This document shows positions 26,760 through 35,132 of a stretch of DNA of 64,000 nt, piece by piece. The notes below the pieces were generated by a model that was not told the DNA's origin, ran no database searches, and saw nothing but the letters and a program-made list of their open reading frames with translations. The stretch comes from Chitinophagaceae bacterium UBA1931 (lineage in GTDB: Bacteria; Bacteroidota; Bacteroidia; Chitinophagales; Chitinophagaceae), in assembly GCA_002337125.1 (NCBI GenBank), contig DDFJ01000004.1:1477889-1541888 (forward strand), read 5' to 3'. A program made the translations under genes and the position numbers. Each line of letters opens with the position of its first letter. Position 1 is the stretch's first letter.

Positions 26760-27542
26760 TTACTTGCCTTGTTGTGCCAGGAACTTATCAAGTGCCGACA
26801 CCATACTTGGAGCCTGTGGTTCAGGTGCTTTGATCTGTAGTTTAAGACCAGCTTCTTCAACTGCTTTGAATGTGTTGATGCCAAAAGCCCCGATGAAAGT
26901 TCCGTTTTGTTTGTATTTAGGAAGATTTTCAAACAGACTTTTTACACCGCTTGGTGTAAAGAAGCAGATAACATCAAACTCGCCAGAAGAAATAATTTCT
27001 TTTACATCATTACTGATGGTGCGGTAAAGAATGGGGATCGCAAATTCGCAGTTGTTATTTCTTAACCAGCCTGCTATTTCATTATCATGATTTTCGCTGC
27101 AGGGATAAAGAAATTTTTCGTTGCTTTTATGCTTATTGATTACATCAAAGAGACTTTTGTTTGTACCATCTGCACCATAAAATACTTTGCGCTTGCGGTA
27201 CAAAATAAATTTCTGAAGGTAAAGGGCAACAGCTTCAGTAATGCAGAAATACTTGGTTTCCTGCGAAACAGTAATTCTCATCTCCTCACAAATACGGAAA
27301 AAATGGTCAATTGCATGACGACTTGTAAAAATAACGGCAGAGAAAGAAGCAATATCAATTTTCTGTTTCCTGAAATCTTTAGCCGGAACGCCTTCAATTC
27401 TGATAAAAGGATGAAAGGACAGTTCAACACTATATTTCCTGGCAAGTTCATAATAGGGCGACTTGTCAGATTCTGGTTTTGGCTGGGTTATAAGAATCTT
27501 CCTGATATTTTCTTTCTTAGACTTCACAACGTTTTTTTCCAT
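26760..27542 (-). CDS. hemD: Uroporphyrinogen-III synthase
   Basis: Closes and inverts ring D of hydroxymethylbilane to give uroporphyrinogen III in tetrapyrrole synthesis. The start at 27542 gives MEKNVVKSKKENIRKILITQPKPE and 260 residues; the frame extends to 27578 without family support. Two lobes are visible: the first with SAVIFTSRHAIDHFF, the second with KFLYPCSENHDNEIAGWL, DVICFFTPSGVKSLFENLPKY and IGAFGINTFKAVEEAGLK, the last being the most conserved HemD motif. It is preceded by a DUF4271 membrane protein gene 42 bases upstream, a gene pair I have seen repeatedly in Bacteroidota. Confidence 0.88.
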   Translation of the reverse strand: MEKNVVKSKKENIRKILITQPKPESDKSPYYELARKYSVELSFHPFIRIEGVPAKDFRKQKIDIASFSAVIFTSRHAIDHFFRICEEMRITVSQETKYFCITEAVALYLQKFILYRKRKVFYGADGTNKSLFDVINKHKSNEKFLYPCSENHDNEIAGWLRNNNCEFAIPILYRTISNDVKEIISSGEFDVICFFTPSGVKSLFENLPKYKQNGTFIGAFGINTFKAVEEAGLKLQIKAPEPQAPSMVSALDKFLAQQGK

Positions 27543-27584
27543 AAGTTTTTTGGAAAATTTCTGCAAAGGTAAGTACAATTTTTT

Positions 27585-28487
27585 TTAAATAAACTGAACC
27601 AGTACTTTATAAATTACCATCAGAGGTGCTATTTCAAACCCCAGGAAGAAAATAAAGAAATGAAAACGACCAACTTTCAGGTTGGCCTGTATTGGATTAT
27701 ATGCCCGCAGAAACCTGTACAGGAAAAGCCCTGTGATCATTGCCAGGGATGCAGTAATGGCAATTCCGGCAAGTTGATGCCCGGAAAAAGCAATAATTAC
27801 AATAAAGGGCAACAGTGCTACCCCAATAATTTTATTGATCAGGAATACAATAAATGCATACGCTTCGGTAGCGTTTTTCATACCAAATAACCAACCGCTG
27901 AAATTCAGGAACAAATACTTGCCAAGATAAAGCACCGCAATAATGGCGGAAGCAATCAGCGGTATAAGCAGTTCGGGCAACTTTACCGACACATTAAACC
28001 AGATACCCAACAGGTAAACATATGTACCGGCCGAAACAGCAAAGAAAATATTGTATAACAGCGACTGAAGCCCCGATTGCACCAACTGTTCCCTGATTTG
28101 ATTCACCCGTAAAGAAGTACGGAAAAACACCCTGAACAAATCATTAAAATAACGGGTATAACTCAGTTTCAACAAAGCAAACAGGAAACCAAGACCCAGT
28201 ATATAATAAAACAACCAGTCTTTGTCATTCGCCTGTTTTTCCTTTTCGATAAAAAATTCCGGCTTGCCGTAAAGATTTAAACGAACAAGCTTTTTGAGCA
28301 CATAATTTCTGCTTGAATCAAATGTTGGAACAGTGCTCAGGATTGCTTTATAAGCCGAATCTTTTTTCAGCGAATCAACTGTGGTTTTGGCTGCAACTGT
28401 ATCAACAGGTTTTACCTGCTGTAACGTATCCTGTGCTGCAGCTGTCAAACAAATGAAAAAAGTAAGAAGAAAAAAGATTGATCGCAT
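27585..28487 (-). CDS. DUF4271 integral membrane protein
   Basis: A 300-residue protein from an ATG at 28487 that yields the signal peptide MRSIFFLLTFFICLTAAAQ. A farther ATG at 28553 overlaps the stop of the preceding gene (TAATG) and could be the coupled start, but would add 22 non-hydrophobic residues. After a periplasmic stretch (to about 105) there are six to seven hydrophobic helices, including YYILGLGFLFALLKLSY, VRIVFF-like FRTSLR, IIAVLYLGKYLFLNFSGWLFG and FFIFFLGFEIAPLMVIYKVLVQF. The family is confined to Bacteroidota and of unknown function. It lies between a BamA/TamA-type gene and hemD. Confidence 0.82.
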   Translation of the reverse strand: MRSIFFLLTFFICLTAAAQDTLQQVKPVDTVAAKTTVDSLKKDSAYKAILSTVPTFDSSRNYVLKKLVRLNLYGKPEFFIEKEKQANDKDWLFYYILGLGFLFALLKLSYTRYFNDLFRVFFRTSLRVNQIREQLVQSGLQSLLYNIFFAVSAGTYVYLLGIWFNVSVKLPELLIPLIASAIIAVLYLGKYLFLNFSGWLFGMKNATEAYAFIVFLINKIIGVALLPFIVIIAFSGHQLAGIAITASLAMITGLFLYRFLRAYNPIQANLKVGRFHFFIFFLGFEIAPLMVIYKVLVQFI

Positions 28488-28552
28488 GTGGTTGTTTGCA
28501 AAAATAAGATTACCCGATAAAGTAAAAACAAAGTTTCTGCAGCAATTCTTCA

Positions 28553-30355
28553 TTAAAAAATATTCACGTAGCCGAAATGAATTTTACTCTGCCTGAGATT
28601 TAACGGAAGATCGTTCCGTTTACCTGCAGCAAAGGCGATATTGAAAATGCCGGCTTTTGTTTCAAAGGCAAGTCCTAAACCTGTGCCAAAATAGGTATTA
28701 GTAGTATTTGCATACTGGCTGTTGTTTCGTACCCATGCACCATCCGTAAATGCATAGATATAACTGTTGAGCCCTATCAATATTCTGTACTCAGCAGTGG
28801 CAACAGCATAAGCCGATGCAAAAATGCTTTCTTCATCAAATCCACGCAGCAAACGAAAGCCGCCAATCTGGTACAATTCATTCCTGAAAATATTCGGACT
28901 TTGAATCAATCCTGCATTAACGGATGTTTTAAATGTTGTTTGTTTACCCGTACGGAAAAATTTTGCAGCATCAAGCTTTAAACGAAATGTATATGCCCGC
29001 ATTCCGGCAGAATCGTATAAGGATTGATAATTATAATCCGGATCAAGTGGATCTTTGAGATTGGTGATATTGTTGTTGGGTTTGATTTTCCTGATACCTG
29101 CTGAACCTGTAAACTTCAGGTCAATTCCTTTTCTTGGATTAAACCGGTAATCGGTGGTAAACCATTCGTATTCTAATCCAATGTTCGATGTGGTTTGGTC
29201 AATCTGATCGGGCAACCGTTTATTTATCCTCACAGCATTGGTATCAATATCAAGCAGGTTGGAAATAAACTGTTGGAAGAAAATTTTACCGCTCCTGTTT
29301 CCTCCAAATGAATACTGAACCCCTGCTTTTAAATTAATGTTGAGATAGGCTGAATCTTTTTTAAACCCATCAAACATCACATCAACTCCAAATGGCGATC
29401 CAAACAAAAACGGTTGCTGGTAACTCAACTGCAGTCGTGGCGATTTTTGCTGCACTTGCTGAAACATCAAACCCAGCGATTCGCCCAGGCCAAAACCATT
29501 TTTGAGGTTCAGGTTAAAATCGCCTGATATATTGATTTTGCTTTTACCATTTGCATCGGTTGTTGGAAGAAATCCCAGCAAACCATTTACCTGGCTGCTT
29601 TTTTTATCTTTCAGGTAAAGGTTCAGTATTGAACCCGTGCCTAAAAAACTCATGTTCCACCGTTGCTGTTCGGTGACATATGGCAACAGCCGGAGCTTTC
29701 CTGTTATGTTGAGTAGCTTTTGTTTCTGGTAAACCGATCCGTTTTCAATTTCAAGATAACGCTGTAAAAAACGGTTGCTGATGCGTACATCACCATATAC
29801 ACGTATACTATCAATTTTATACAACGGACCTTTATCAATTTTTAAAACTGCAGAGATACCTTCCTGCTTCAGTTCAAAACTATCCAGTGATATTGCAGCA
29901 AATGGATAACCGGTATTCTCCAACTTATCGAGCAAGCGTTGCTGCAATTGCTGAATGGATGCAAAATCAAGAAACTGGTGCTGAAAATTTTTATCCCTGT
30001 AACCTACAGCATTCAGCAAATCCTGCGGAACAGAAGAAGTGTTGAGCATAGCCCAGCGGTATTGCCTTCCGAGAAACAATACCAGTTTTGCCGAAGCAGA
30101 ATCAAGCTGTACACTATCAATTGAAGCAGTAATAAATCCCTTCTTTTGTAAAAGTTTTGGCAATTCAAACACATATTGATTGCAGGCAAGCTTATCGTTG
30201 AACTGCTGTTGCAAACCAAGCGAAACAGACACATCGGTTGTATCGGCAAAACGGTAATGCAACTGGTATTTATTTTGTGCAGCCGCATTCTGCATCATGC
30301 CAACAAGGCACGAAAGAAAAACAAGTTTGAAGAATGCTGTGAGTTTTTGATGCAC
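28553..30355 (-). CDS. BamA/TamA-family outer-membrane protein
   Basis: A 600-residue Omp85-type protein. After a signal peptide (cleavage near NAAAQ) come about 210 residues of POTRA-like domains, with GFITASIDSVQLDSASAKLVL, LLDKLENTGYPFAAISLDSF and GPLYKIDSIRVYGDVRISNRFLQRYL. From about 245 to the end is a 16-strand barrel pattern containing GFGLGESLGLMFQQ, YQQPFLFGSPFGVDVMF, LEYEWFTTDYRFNPRKGIDL, the GFRLLRGFDEESIFAS element (VRGF-like, lid-loop motif) and a C-terminal strand ending NIF. It is shorter than BamA (five POTRA), so a TamA-like or ShlB-like accessory role is more likely than the essential BamA. It is divergent from hemW and is followed by the DUF4271 gene. Confidence 0.87.
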   Translation of the reverse strand: MHQKLTAFFKLVFLSCLVGMMQNAAAQNKYQLHYRFADTTDVSVSLGLQQQFNDKLACNQYVFELPKLLQKKGFITASIDSVQLDSASAKLVLFLGRQYRWAMLNTSSVPQDLLNAVGYRDKNFQHQFLDFASIQQLQQRLLDKLENTGYPFAAISLDSFELKQEGISAVLKIDKGPLYKIDSIRVYGDVRISNRFLQRYLEIENGSVYQKQKLLNITGKLRLLPYVTEQQRWNMSFLGTGSILNLYLKDKKSSQVNGLLGFLPTTDANGKSKINISGDFNLNLKNGFGLGESLGLMFQQVQQKSPRLQLSYQQPFLFGSPFGVDVMFDGFKKDSAYLNINLKAGVQYSFGGNRSGKIFFQQFISNLLDIDTNAVRINKRLPDQIDQTTSNIGLEYEWFTTDYRFNPRKGIDLKFTGSAGIRKIKPNNNITNLKDPLDPDYNYQSLYDSAGMRAYTFRLKLDAAKFFRTGKQTTFKTSVNAGLIQSPNIFRNELYQIGGFRLLRGFDEESIFASAYAVATAEYRILIGLNSYIYAFTDGAWVRNNSQYANTTNTYFGTGLGLAFETKAGIFNIAFAAGKRNDLPLNLRQSKIHFGYVNIF

Positions 30356-30362
30356 GATCAGT

Positions 30363-30370
30363 TAGTTTTG
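30363..30370 (+). promoter_or_regulatory. Candidate -7 element for hemW
   Basis: TAGTTTTG is an exact TAnnTTTG match in the 49-base gap between the divergent BamA-like gene and hemW. No TTTG is found at the proper distance upstream, so only the -7 half is supported. Confidence 0.35.
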
Positions 30371-30404
30371 CAGTTTCACCGGACGTTATAAAATTAAGGT
30401 TTCA

Positions 30405-31541
30405 TTGGCAGGTATCTACATTCATATTCCTTTTTGCAGACAGGCATGTCATTATTGTAATTTTCATTTCAGTACCAGTTTGCATTACAAGAACGATTTT
30501 GTAGATGCTTTATTGAAAGAAATTGAACTGCAGTCAACAAATAATTATTTGCAGAACCAGCCTGTTGAAACCTTGTACTTTGGAGGAGGAACTCCCAGCC
30601 TTTTATCAAACGATGAAATTCAACTCATCACCGAACAACTGCATCGTTACTTCAGCATTGCAAAAGATGCTGAGTTTACGCTGGAGGCAAACCCGGATGA
30701 TATCAGCAATGAAAAACTAAGCGGCTGGAAAAATACAGGCATTAACCGCTTAAGCATCGGCATTCAATCGTTGTTTGAAGAAGACCTTCAATGGATGAAC
30801 CGCTCACATACAGCTGCTCATGCTAAAAAAGTAATTGAACAATCAAGAGATGCAGGCTTTGAACATTTCACTGTTGATCTGATTTATGGCACACCGGGAT
30901 TAACCGATGATAAATGGAAACAGAATCTTGACTGGGTTGTACAGCAAAACATCACCCACCTTTCCTGTTATGCATTAACGGTTGAAGAAAAAACACCGTT
31001 AGAGAAAAAAATCCGTCAGCATAAAAAAGAAAATACAAATGCTGAACAGCAAAGCCGCCAGTTTATACAGCTGATGGATTATGCAGCACAGGCAGGTTTT
31101 GAGCATTATGAAATTTCAAATTTTGCAAAGCCGGGTCACCGAAGCAAACATAACAGCAGTTACTGGAAAGGGGTACCCTATCTTGGTCTCGGACCATCGG
31201 CACATTCGTTTAACAGAAACAGCCGTCAATGGAATGTAAGTAACAACCAGCAATACATCCAGTCGTTACAGCAGAATAATATTCCGTTTGAAAAAGAAGA
31301 ACTCACTTCAACACAAAAACTAAACGAATACATCATGACAAGTTTGCGCCTCATGGAAGGTTGTGATTTAAATAAAGTAAAAGATGAGTTTGGAAATAAG
31401 CAGGCAGATCAACTGAGAAAAGAAGCACATACATTTATTGAAAAAAACTGGCTGAAAGAAGACAGCAACCATTTAATCCTCACAAAAGAAGGAAAACTAT
31501 TTGCCGACAGAATAGCATCTGATTTATTTTTTGAAGAATAA
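30405..31541 (+). CDS. hemW: Radical SAM heme chaperone HemW
   Basis: A 378-residue radical SAM protein formerly annotated as oxygen-independent coproporphyrinogen III oxidase; HemW proteins insert heme into respiratory enzymes. The [4Fe-4S] cluster cysteines are Cys11, Cys15 and Cys18 in IPFCRQACHYCNF. The next residue is F, matching HemW (CxxxCxxCxF) and lacking the extra cysteine of true HemN. Other motifs: YFGGGTPSLL, FTLEANPDD, INRLSIGIQSL, DLIYGTPGLT and YEISNFAKPGHRSKHNSSYWKG. The only start that gives the family N-terminus (AGIYIHIPF) is TTG at 30405. hemD lies close by on the other strand. Confidence 0.94.
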   Translation: MAGIYIHIPFCRQACHYCNFHFSTSLHYKNDFVDALLKEIELQSTNNYLQNQPVETLYFGGGTPSLLSNDEIQLITEQLHRYFSIAKDAEFTLEANPDDISNEKLSGWKNTGINRLSIGIQSLFEEDLQWMNRSHTAAHAKKVIEQSRDAGFEHFTVDLIYGTPGLTDDKWKQNLDWVVQQNITHLSCYALTVEEKTPLEKKIRQHKKENTNAEQQSRQFIQLMDYAAQAGFEHYEISNFAKPGHRSKHNSSYWKGVPYLGLGPSAHSFNRNSRQWNVSNNQQYIQSLQQNNIPFEKEELTSTQKLNEYIMTSLRLMEGCDLNKVKDEFGNKQADQLRKEAHTFIEKNWLKEDSNHLILTKEGKLFADRIASDLFFEE

Positions 31542-31621
31542 AAAGAAAGATGCCATTCTTTTTACATAAAATTCTGAATTAGCTTTTTTAATTTCGTATT
31601 GTACATCATCACTCCCGTTGT

Positions 31622-32341
31622 ATGTACGAAACAATAACCGATATTACCAAAATGTTCAGGGTTGAATGGTTTGGTATAACTATTCTTGAACCCTTTACGG
31701 CATTCACCAATCTTTTAATTGCCGCAGTTTGTTTTATTGCCTTGTATGGATTAAAGAAAAAAAAGCCTGCAGAAAATTTTGCACAACAATCATTACAGTT
31801 ATTCTTTTTACTTATCGCATTTGCAACAATGATTGGTGGTGTTTTGGGGCATTCATTTATTTACATAACAGGATTGTATGGAAAAATTCCGGGCTGGTAT
31901 TTAAGTATGGCCGGAGTGGTGGCTTTTGAACGATCGGTAATTGCACATAGCCGTCCGCTCATGCATCCATTGGTTGGCAGGTTCTTTTCGGTGTTAAATA
32001 TTGTGGAAGTGTTTACGTTTATGACGCTTTCGTTTGTAACATTAAATTTTGCATTTGTAGAAGCACATGCAGCTTATGGATTATTTGTCGTGGTGTTTTG
32101 TTTTGAACTGTATGTTTACCTTAAAACAAAAAATGATTCATTCTGGTATATTTTGCTTGCAACATTGTTTGGGTTAACGGCCGCACTTTGCCATGCATTT
32201 AAAATCAGCATTACTTACTGGTTTAACTACAATGACGTAAGCCACTTGTTCATGGCCATTGCTGTGTTGCTTTATTACAAAGCTGCGTTACTGATGAAGA
32301 ATTATGAAACGGTTGCAGAAGAAACCTATTCAACCGAATGA
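31622..32341 (+). CDS. Seven-helix membrane protein (DUF6962-like), possible CREST-type hydrolase
   Basis: A 239-residue protein with seven predicted membrane helices and a basic loop (LKKKKP) after the first. Polar residues inside or near helices are notable: His77 (GGVLGHSF), His109 (VIAHS), His149 (EAHAAYG), His191 (LCHAFK) and Asp205/His208 (NYNDVSHLFM). Several histidines plus an Asp within a seven-helix bundle recall the CREST superfamily (alkaline ceramidases, adiponectin receptors), but I cannot confirm the alignment. I believe it belongs to a Bacteroidota family of unknown function. Flanked by hemW and gpsA with no clear operon partner. Confidence 0.7.
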   Translation: MYETITDITKMFRVEWFGITILEPFTAFTNLLIAAVCFIALYGLKKKKPAENFAQQSLQLFFLLIAFATMIGGVLGHSFIYITGLYGKIPGWYLSMAGVVAFERSVIAHSRPLMHPLVGRFFSVLNIVEVFTFMTLSFVTLNFAFVEAHAAYGLFVVVFCFELYVYLKTKNDSFWYILLATLFGLTAALCHAFKISITYWFNYNDVSHLFMAIAVLLYYKAALLMKNYETVAEETYSTE

Positions 32342-32439
32342 TCTTTTGCATTACGATCTGAAACCAGGTGATGGATAATTCCAACAGCCAGCATCAGCAA
32401 AAGTGCCCAAACTCCAAAACCTGAAAATGAAAGAGGCAT
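32326..32439 (-). CDS. Possible 37-residue single-helix membrane protein
   Basis: An ATG at 32437-32439 opens a 37-codon frame ending at 32326. The product MPLSFSGFGVWALLLMLAVG and onward has one hydrophobic helix (about 8-26), then a hydrophilic tail ending HSVE. It fills the otherwise empty gap between the seven-helix protein gene (overlapping its last 16 bases on the opposite strand) and gpsA. Short membrane proteins of this kind are common and often missed, but there is no domain or Shine-Dalgarno support. Confidence 0.35.
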   Translation of the reverse strand: MPLSFSGFGVWALLLMLAVGIIHHLVSDRNAKDHSVE

Positions 32440-32528
32440 TTGATTTTGTTTGTATAAAGTTACGAAGAAGGTAAGATCAACTTTACAGGCATCAATTATT
32501 TAACAGAACATATACTGCAACTTGCTTT

Positions 32529-33590
32529 TTATATCAACACCTGCTCCAGCTCTTCAAATGCCTGCGCCGCCGGCACATCTTCCCACAAAATTTTATACAC
32601 TGTTGTTGCTATCGGCATCTCCGCACCCACTTCTTTATTAATGATGTAAAAACTTTTACTGGCATTTACACCTTCGGCCACCATATTCATTTCAAGTTGT
32701 GCAGCTTTCACTGTAAATCCTTTGCCAATCATAGTACCAAACGTACGGTTGCGGCTATACATGGAATAACAGGTTACAAGCAAATCTCCCATGTACACAC
32801 TGGCTGCATAGTTGGCCGATTTACGGAAAGAAGTTTTTAATAACTGCACACCCGGAATAGGTTCTTTGTGCACACCAATTTCGATGTTGCGGATACCAAC
32901 CTTGCGAAGAAAACCCGCCATTTCATCGGCTGCATTGGCAATCAGCACACTTAAAAAGTTATCACCGTATTCAAGTCCGTGAGCAATACCACTGCCCAAC
33001 GCATAAATATTTTTTAAGATGGCGGCAAACTGCACACCATACACATCACTGTTGGTAATAACGTTGATGTAATAATTCTTGAACTGATCAGCAATCCATT
33101 GTGCTGTTTTATCATGCAAACCGGTAAAGGTGAGATAGGATAATTTTTCTGATGCCACTTCTTCTGCATGGCAAGGACCCATGATGGTGTAATAATCGTT
33201 GGGATCAAAACCAAATTCATTCTTCAGGTAATCATTCAGCAAAAGGTTGGTGCGGGGCATAATACCTTTAATGGCTGAGATCACTTTCTTTCCTTCAAAA
33301 ATATCTTTTGGCAGTTTATCCAGCACTTCTTCTGTATATGCAGATGGAATGGCGAGAATTATATATTCAGCTTTACGGATAACTTCAGCATGATCCGTTC
33401 CTATTTCGAGCAATGAAGTATTAAATGAAACCGAACGCAAGTAACTGGGATTATGCCCGTGCTTCATTACATGATCAACAATATTCTGGCTACGTACACA
33501 CCAATGAATAGGCACATCATTACCGTTCAGGATCTTTGCCAGAGCCGTTGCAAAACTTCCGCTGCCAATTATGGCAAATTTATTTTTCAA
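32529..33590 (-). CDS. gpsA: Glycerol-3-phosphate dehydrogenase [NAD(P)+]
   Basis: Reduces dihydroxyacetone phosphate to sn-glycerol-3-phosphate for phospholipid synthesis. The Rossmann motif is FAIIGSGSFATALAK at the N-terminus; further markers are VISAIKGIM, TIMGPCHAEEVA (active-site region), AAILKNIYALGSGIAHGLEYGDN (catalytic Lys in ILKN) and GDLLVTCYSMYSRNRTFG. There is no ATG at the N-terminus. The open frame begins with TTG at 33623, but the TTG at 33590 is preceded by AAGGA at good spacing and gives MKNKFAIIG, so 353 residues. The terminator of the efflux genes lies just upstream. Confidence 0.93.
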   Translation of the reverse strand: MKNKFAIIGSGSFATALAKILNGNDVPIHWCVRSQNIVDHVMKHGHNPSYLRSVSFNTSLLEIGTDHAEVIRKAEYIILAIPSAYTEEVLDKLPKDIFEGKKVISAIKGIMPRTNLLLNDYLKNEFGFDPNDYYTIMGPCHAEEVASEKLSYLTFTGLHDKTAQWIADQFKNYYINVITNSDVYGVQFAAILKNIYALGSGIAHGLEYGDNFLSVLIANAADEMAGFLRKVGIRNIEIGVHKEPIPGVQLLKTSFRKSANYAASVYMGDLLVTCYSMYSRNRTFGTMIGKGFTVKAAQLEMNMVAEGVNASKSFYIINKEVGAEMPIATTVYKILWEDVPAAQAFEELEQVLI

Positions 33591-33663
33591 TTCTTCCTTC
33601 AAGCAGTTTGTATTTGAGAACAACTAAAAGTAAACCCAAATTCGGCAGCAGCAAAATTTGAAT

Positions 33664-33697
33664 AAAAAAAGAATCCCGCCTTGCGGCGGGATTCTTT
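33664..33697 (-). terminator. Bidirectional terminator after the efflux adaptor
   Basis: Ten-bp perfect stem GAATCCCGCC (33671-33680) / GGCGGGATTC (33685-33694) with a TTGC loop. The seven-A run before it gives a U tract on the minus strand; TTT follows on the plus strand. It is 14 bases past the adaptor stop. Confidence 0.9.
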
Positions 33698-33711
33698 CAA
33701 AATCGTTTACT

Positions 33712-35091
33712 CTATTTGTCTTCGTACACTTTATCTTTTGGTACAACTTTTACTTTCATTCCGTCTTTCAGTGTTTTACTGATCGTGTTATACGGAGCAC
33801 ATACCACTTCATCGCCTTCTTTCAATCCTCCCATCACTTCAATGTATTCATTATCCTGGATGTTGGTGCGGATTGGTACTTTCTTCACAGTACCATCAGC
33901 TGCCATAACAAACACCACTTCCTGCATATCATCAGTCAGTAATGCATTATCAGTAGTTCCGGCATCCTGACCCTGTGCTTTTTTCTTATCCTGCTCTGCT
34001 TTTACTTTTGTTTGTGTTTGCTTTTCGTTCTTATCTCGTGTAGTAACAGCAAGGATTGGAACTGCAAGCACATTTTCATTTTTAGTTGTCATGATATCAG
34101 CACTTGCACTCATACCCGGGCGGAAAGGAAGATTCTTACCTTTCTTCGGATCAATCAGATCGGCATAAGAAGCAGGATCGATGCGGATATATACTTTATA
34201 GTTTGTAACATCAGTTGTACTTGTAGTAACTGTTTGTGCAGAAGTACTGCTGCTTGAAATCTTGGTTACAACTCCTTTGAACTTCCTGTCGTTGTAAGCA
34301 TCCACTTCAATAATAGCACTGTCACCAACTTTTACTTTAGGCACATCGTTTTCACCAACATCAACACGTACTTCAATCTTGCTCATATCAGCCACACGCA
34401 TAATTTCTGTACCAAGACTGAAACTGTTACCTGCAACACGTTCACCTTTTTTCACGGCAAGTAATGATACAATACCGTTCATTGGTGCAACAACCGTTGT
34501 ACGTGAAAGGTTTTTGTTTGCAGCAGTTAAACTTGCCTGCGCACTCTGAACGCCTGCTTTTCCGCTGCGGATGGTTTGCTTAGCTGCATTCAGATCTGCT
34601 TTAGCGGTGAGGTAAGAACTCTCGGCTGTTTCAAATTCTGATTTTGAAATAACCTTATCATCATATAATTTTTTCTGACGATCGTAGTTCTGTTTTGCCT
34701 GGTTCAGTCTTGCTTCAAAAGATGCTAAAGACGCTTCCGTATTATCAACCTGTGCCTGTTGCTGGTTAACAATTGATGCAGCACGATCTCTGTCGGATGT
34801 AAGTACATCAGCAAATACTTTTGCCAGCACCTGGCCCTTGCGTACACTGTCGCCTTCTTCAACCAGCATTTCAACTACTTCACCACTTACGTCAGAACTT
34901 ACTTTGCGTTCATCTTCGGGATAAACTTTACCGCTGGCGCTTACAGTTTCAATAATTGTGCGCTTCATGATTTTTTCTGTTGCCACTTTAACCGCTTCTT
35001 CTTTTCCTACCACGCCGGTTTTTTTCAGTACTACTAGTGCAATGATCACCAAAACAAGTGCCCCGATGATCCACCATATTTTTTTGTTCAT
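33712..35091 (-). CDS. Efflux periplasmic adaptor (HlyD/MacA family)
   Basis: A 459-residue membrane fusion protein. Residues about 5-23 form the N-terminal membrane anchor (WWIIGALVLVIIALVVL). The first half of the lipoyl domain reads VSASGKVYPEDERKVSSDVSGEVVEMLVEEGDSVRKGQVLAKV; a long alpha-hairpin with many Q, A and S follows (about 95-200); the second half lipoyl motif is TVVAPMNGIVSLLAVKKGERV. Beta-barrel and membrane-proximal domains follow, ending with an acidic/lysine-rich insert (KVKAEQDKKKAQGQD). It is transcribed after a TolC gene 42 bases upstream and followed by a strong terminator, so the pump itself (MacB-like ABC or RND) is encoded elsewhere. Confidence 0.93.
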   Translation of the reverse strand: MNKKIWWIIGALVLVIIALVVLKKTGVVGKEEAVKVATEKIMKRTIIETVSASGKVYPEDERKVSSDVSGEVVEMLVEEGDSVRKGQVLAKVFADVLTSDRDRAASIVNQQQAQVDNTEASLASFEARLNQAKQNYDRQKKLYDDKVISKSEFETAESSYLTAKADLNAAKQTIRSGKAGVQSAQASLTAANKNLSRTTVVAPMNGIVSLLAVKKGERVAGNSFSLGTEIMRVADMSKIEVRVDVGENDVPKVKVGDSAIIEVDAYNDRKFKGVVTKISSSSTSAQTVTTSTTDVTNYKVYIRIDPASYADLIDPKKGKNLPFRPGMSASADIMTTKNENVLAVPILAVTTRDKNEKQTQTKVKAEQDKKKAQGQDAGTTDNALLTDDMQEVVFVMAADGTVKKVPIRTNIQDNEYIEVMGGLKEGDEVVCAPYNTISKTLKDGMKVKVVPKDKVYEDK

Positions 35092-35132
35092 AATCCGATG
35101 TTATACCTGTTAATAATTTTTTTGATTGATGG

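Noticed and set aside
26564..26932. 122-codon minus-strand frame bridging hemD and the thioredoxin-domain gene
   Set aside because: It overlaps the well supported ends of both genes in another frame and shows no family motif.
31534..31563. AAAAAGAA...TTCTTTTT inverted repeat after hemW
   Set aside because: All A-T stem of 8 bp with no following T run beyond its own arm; likely base composition.
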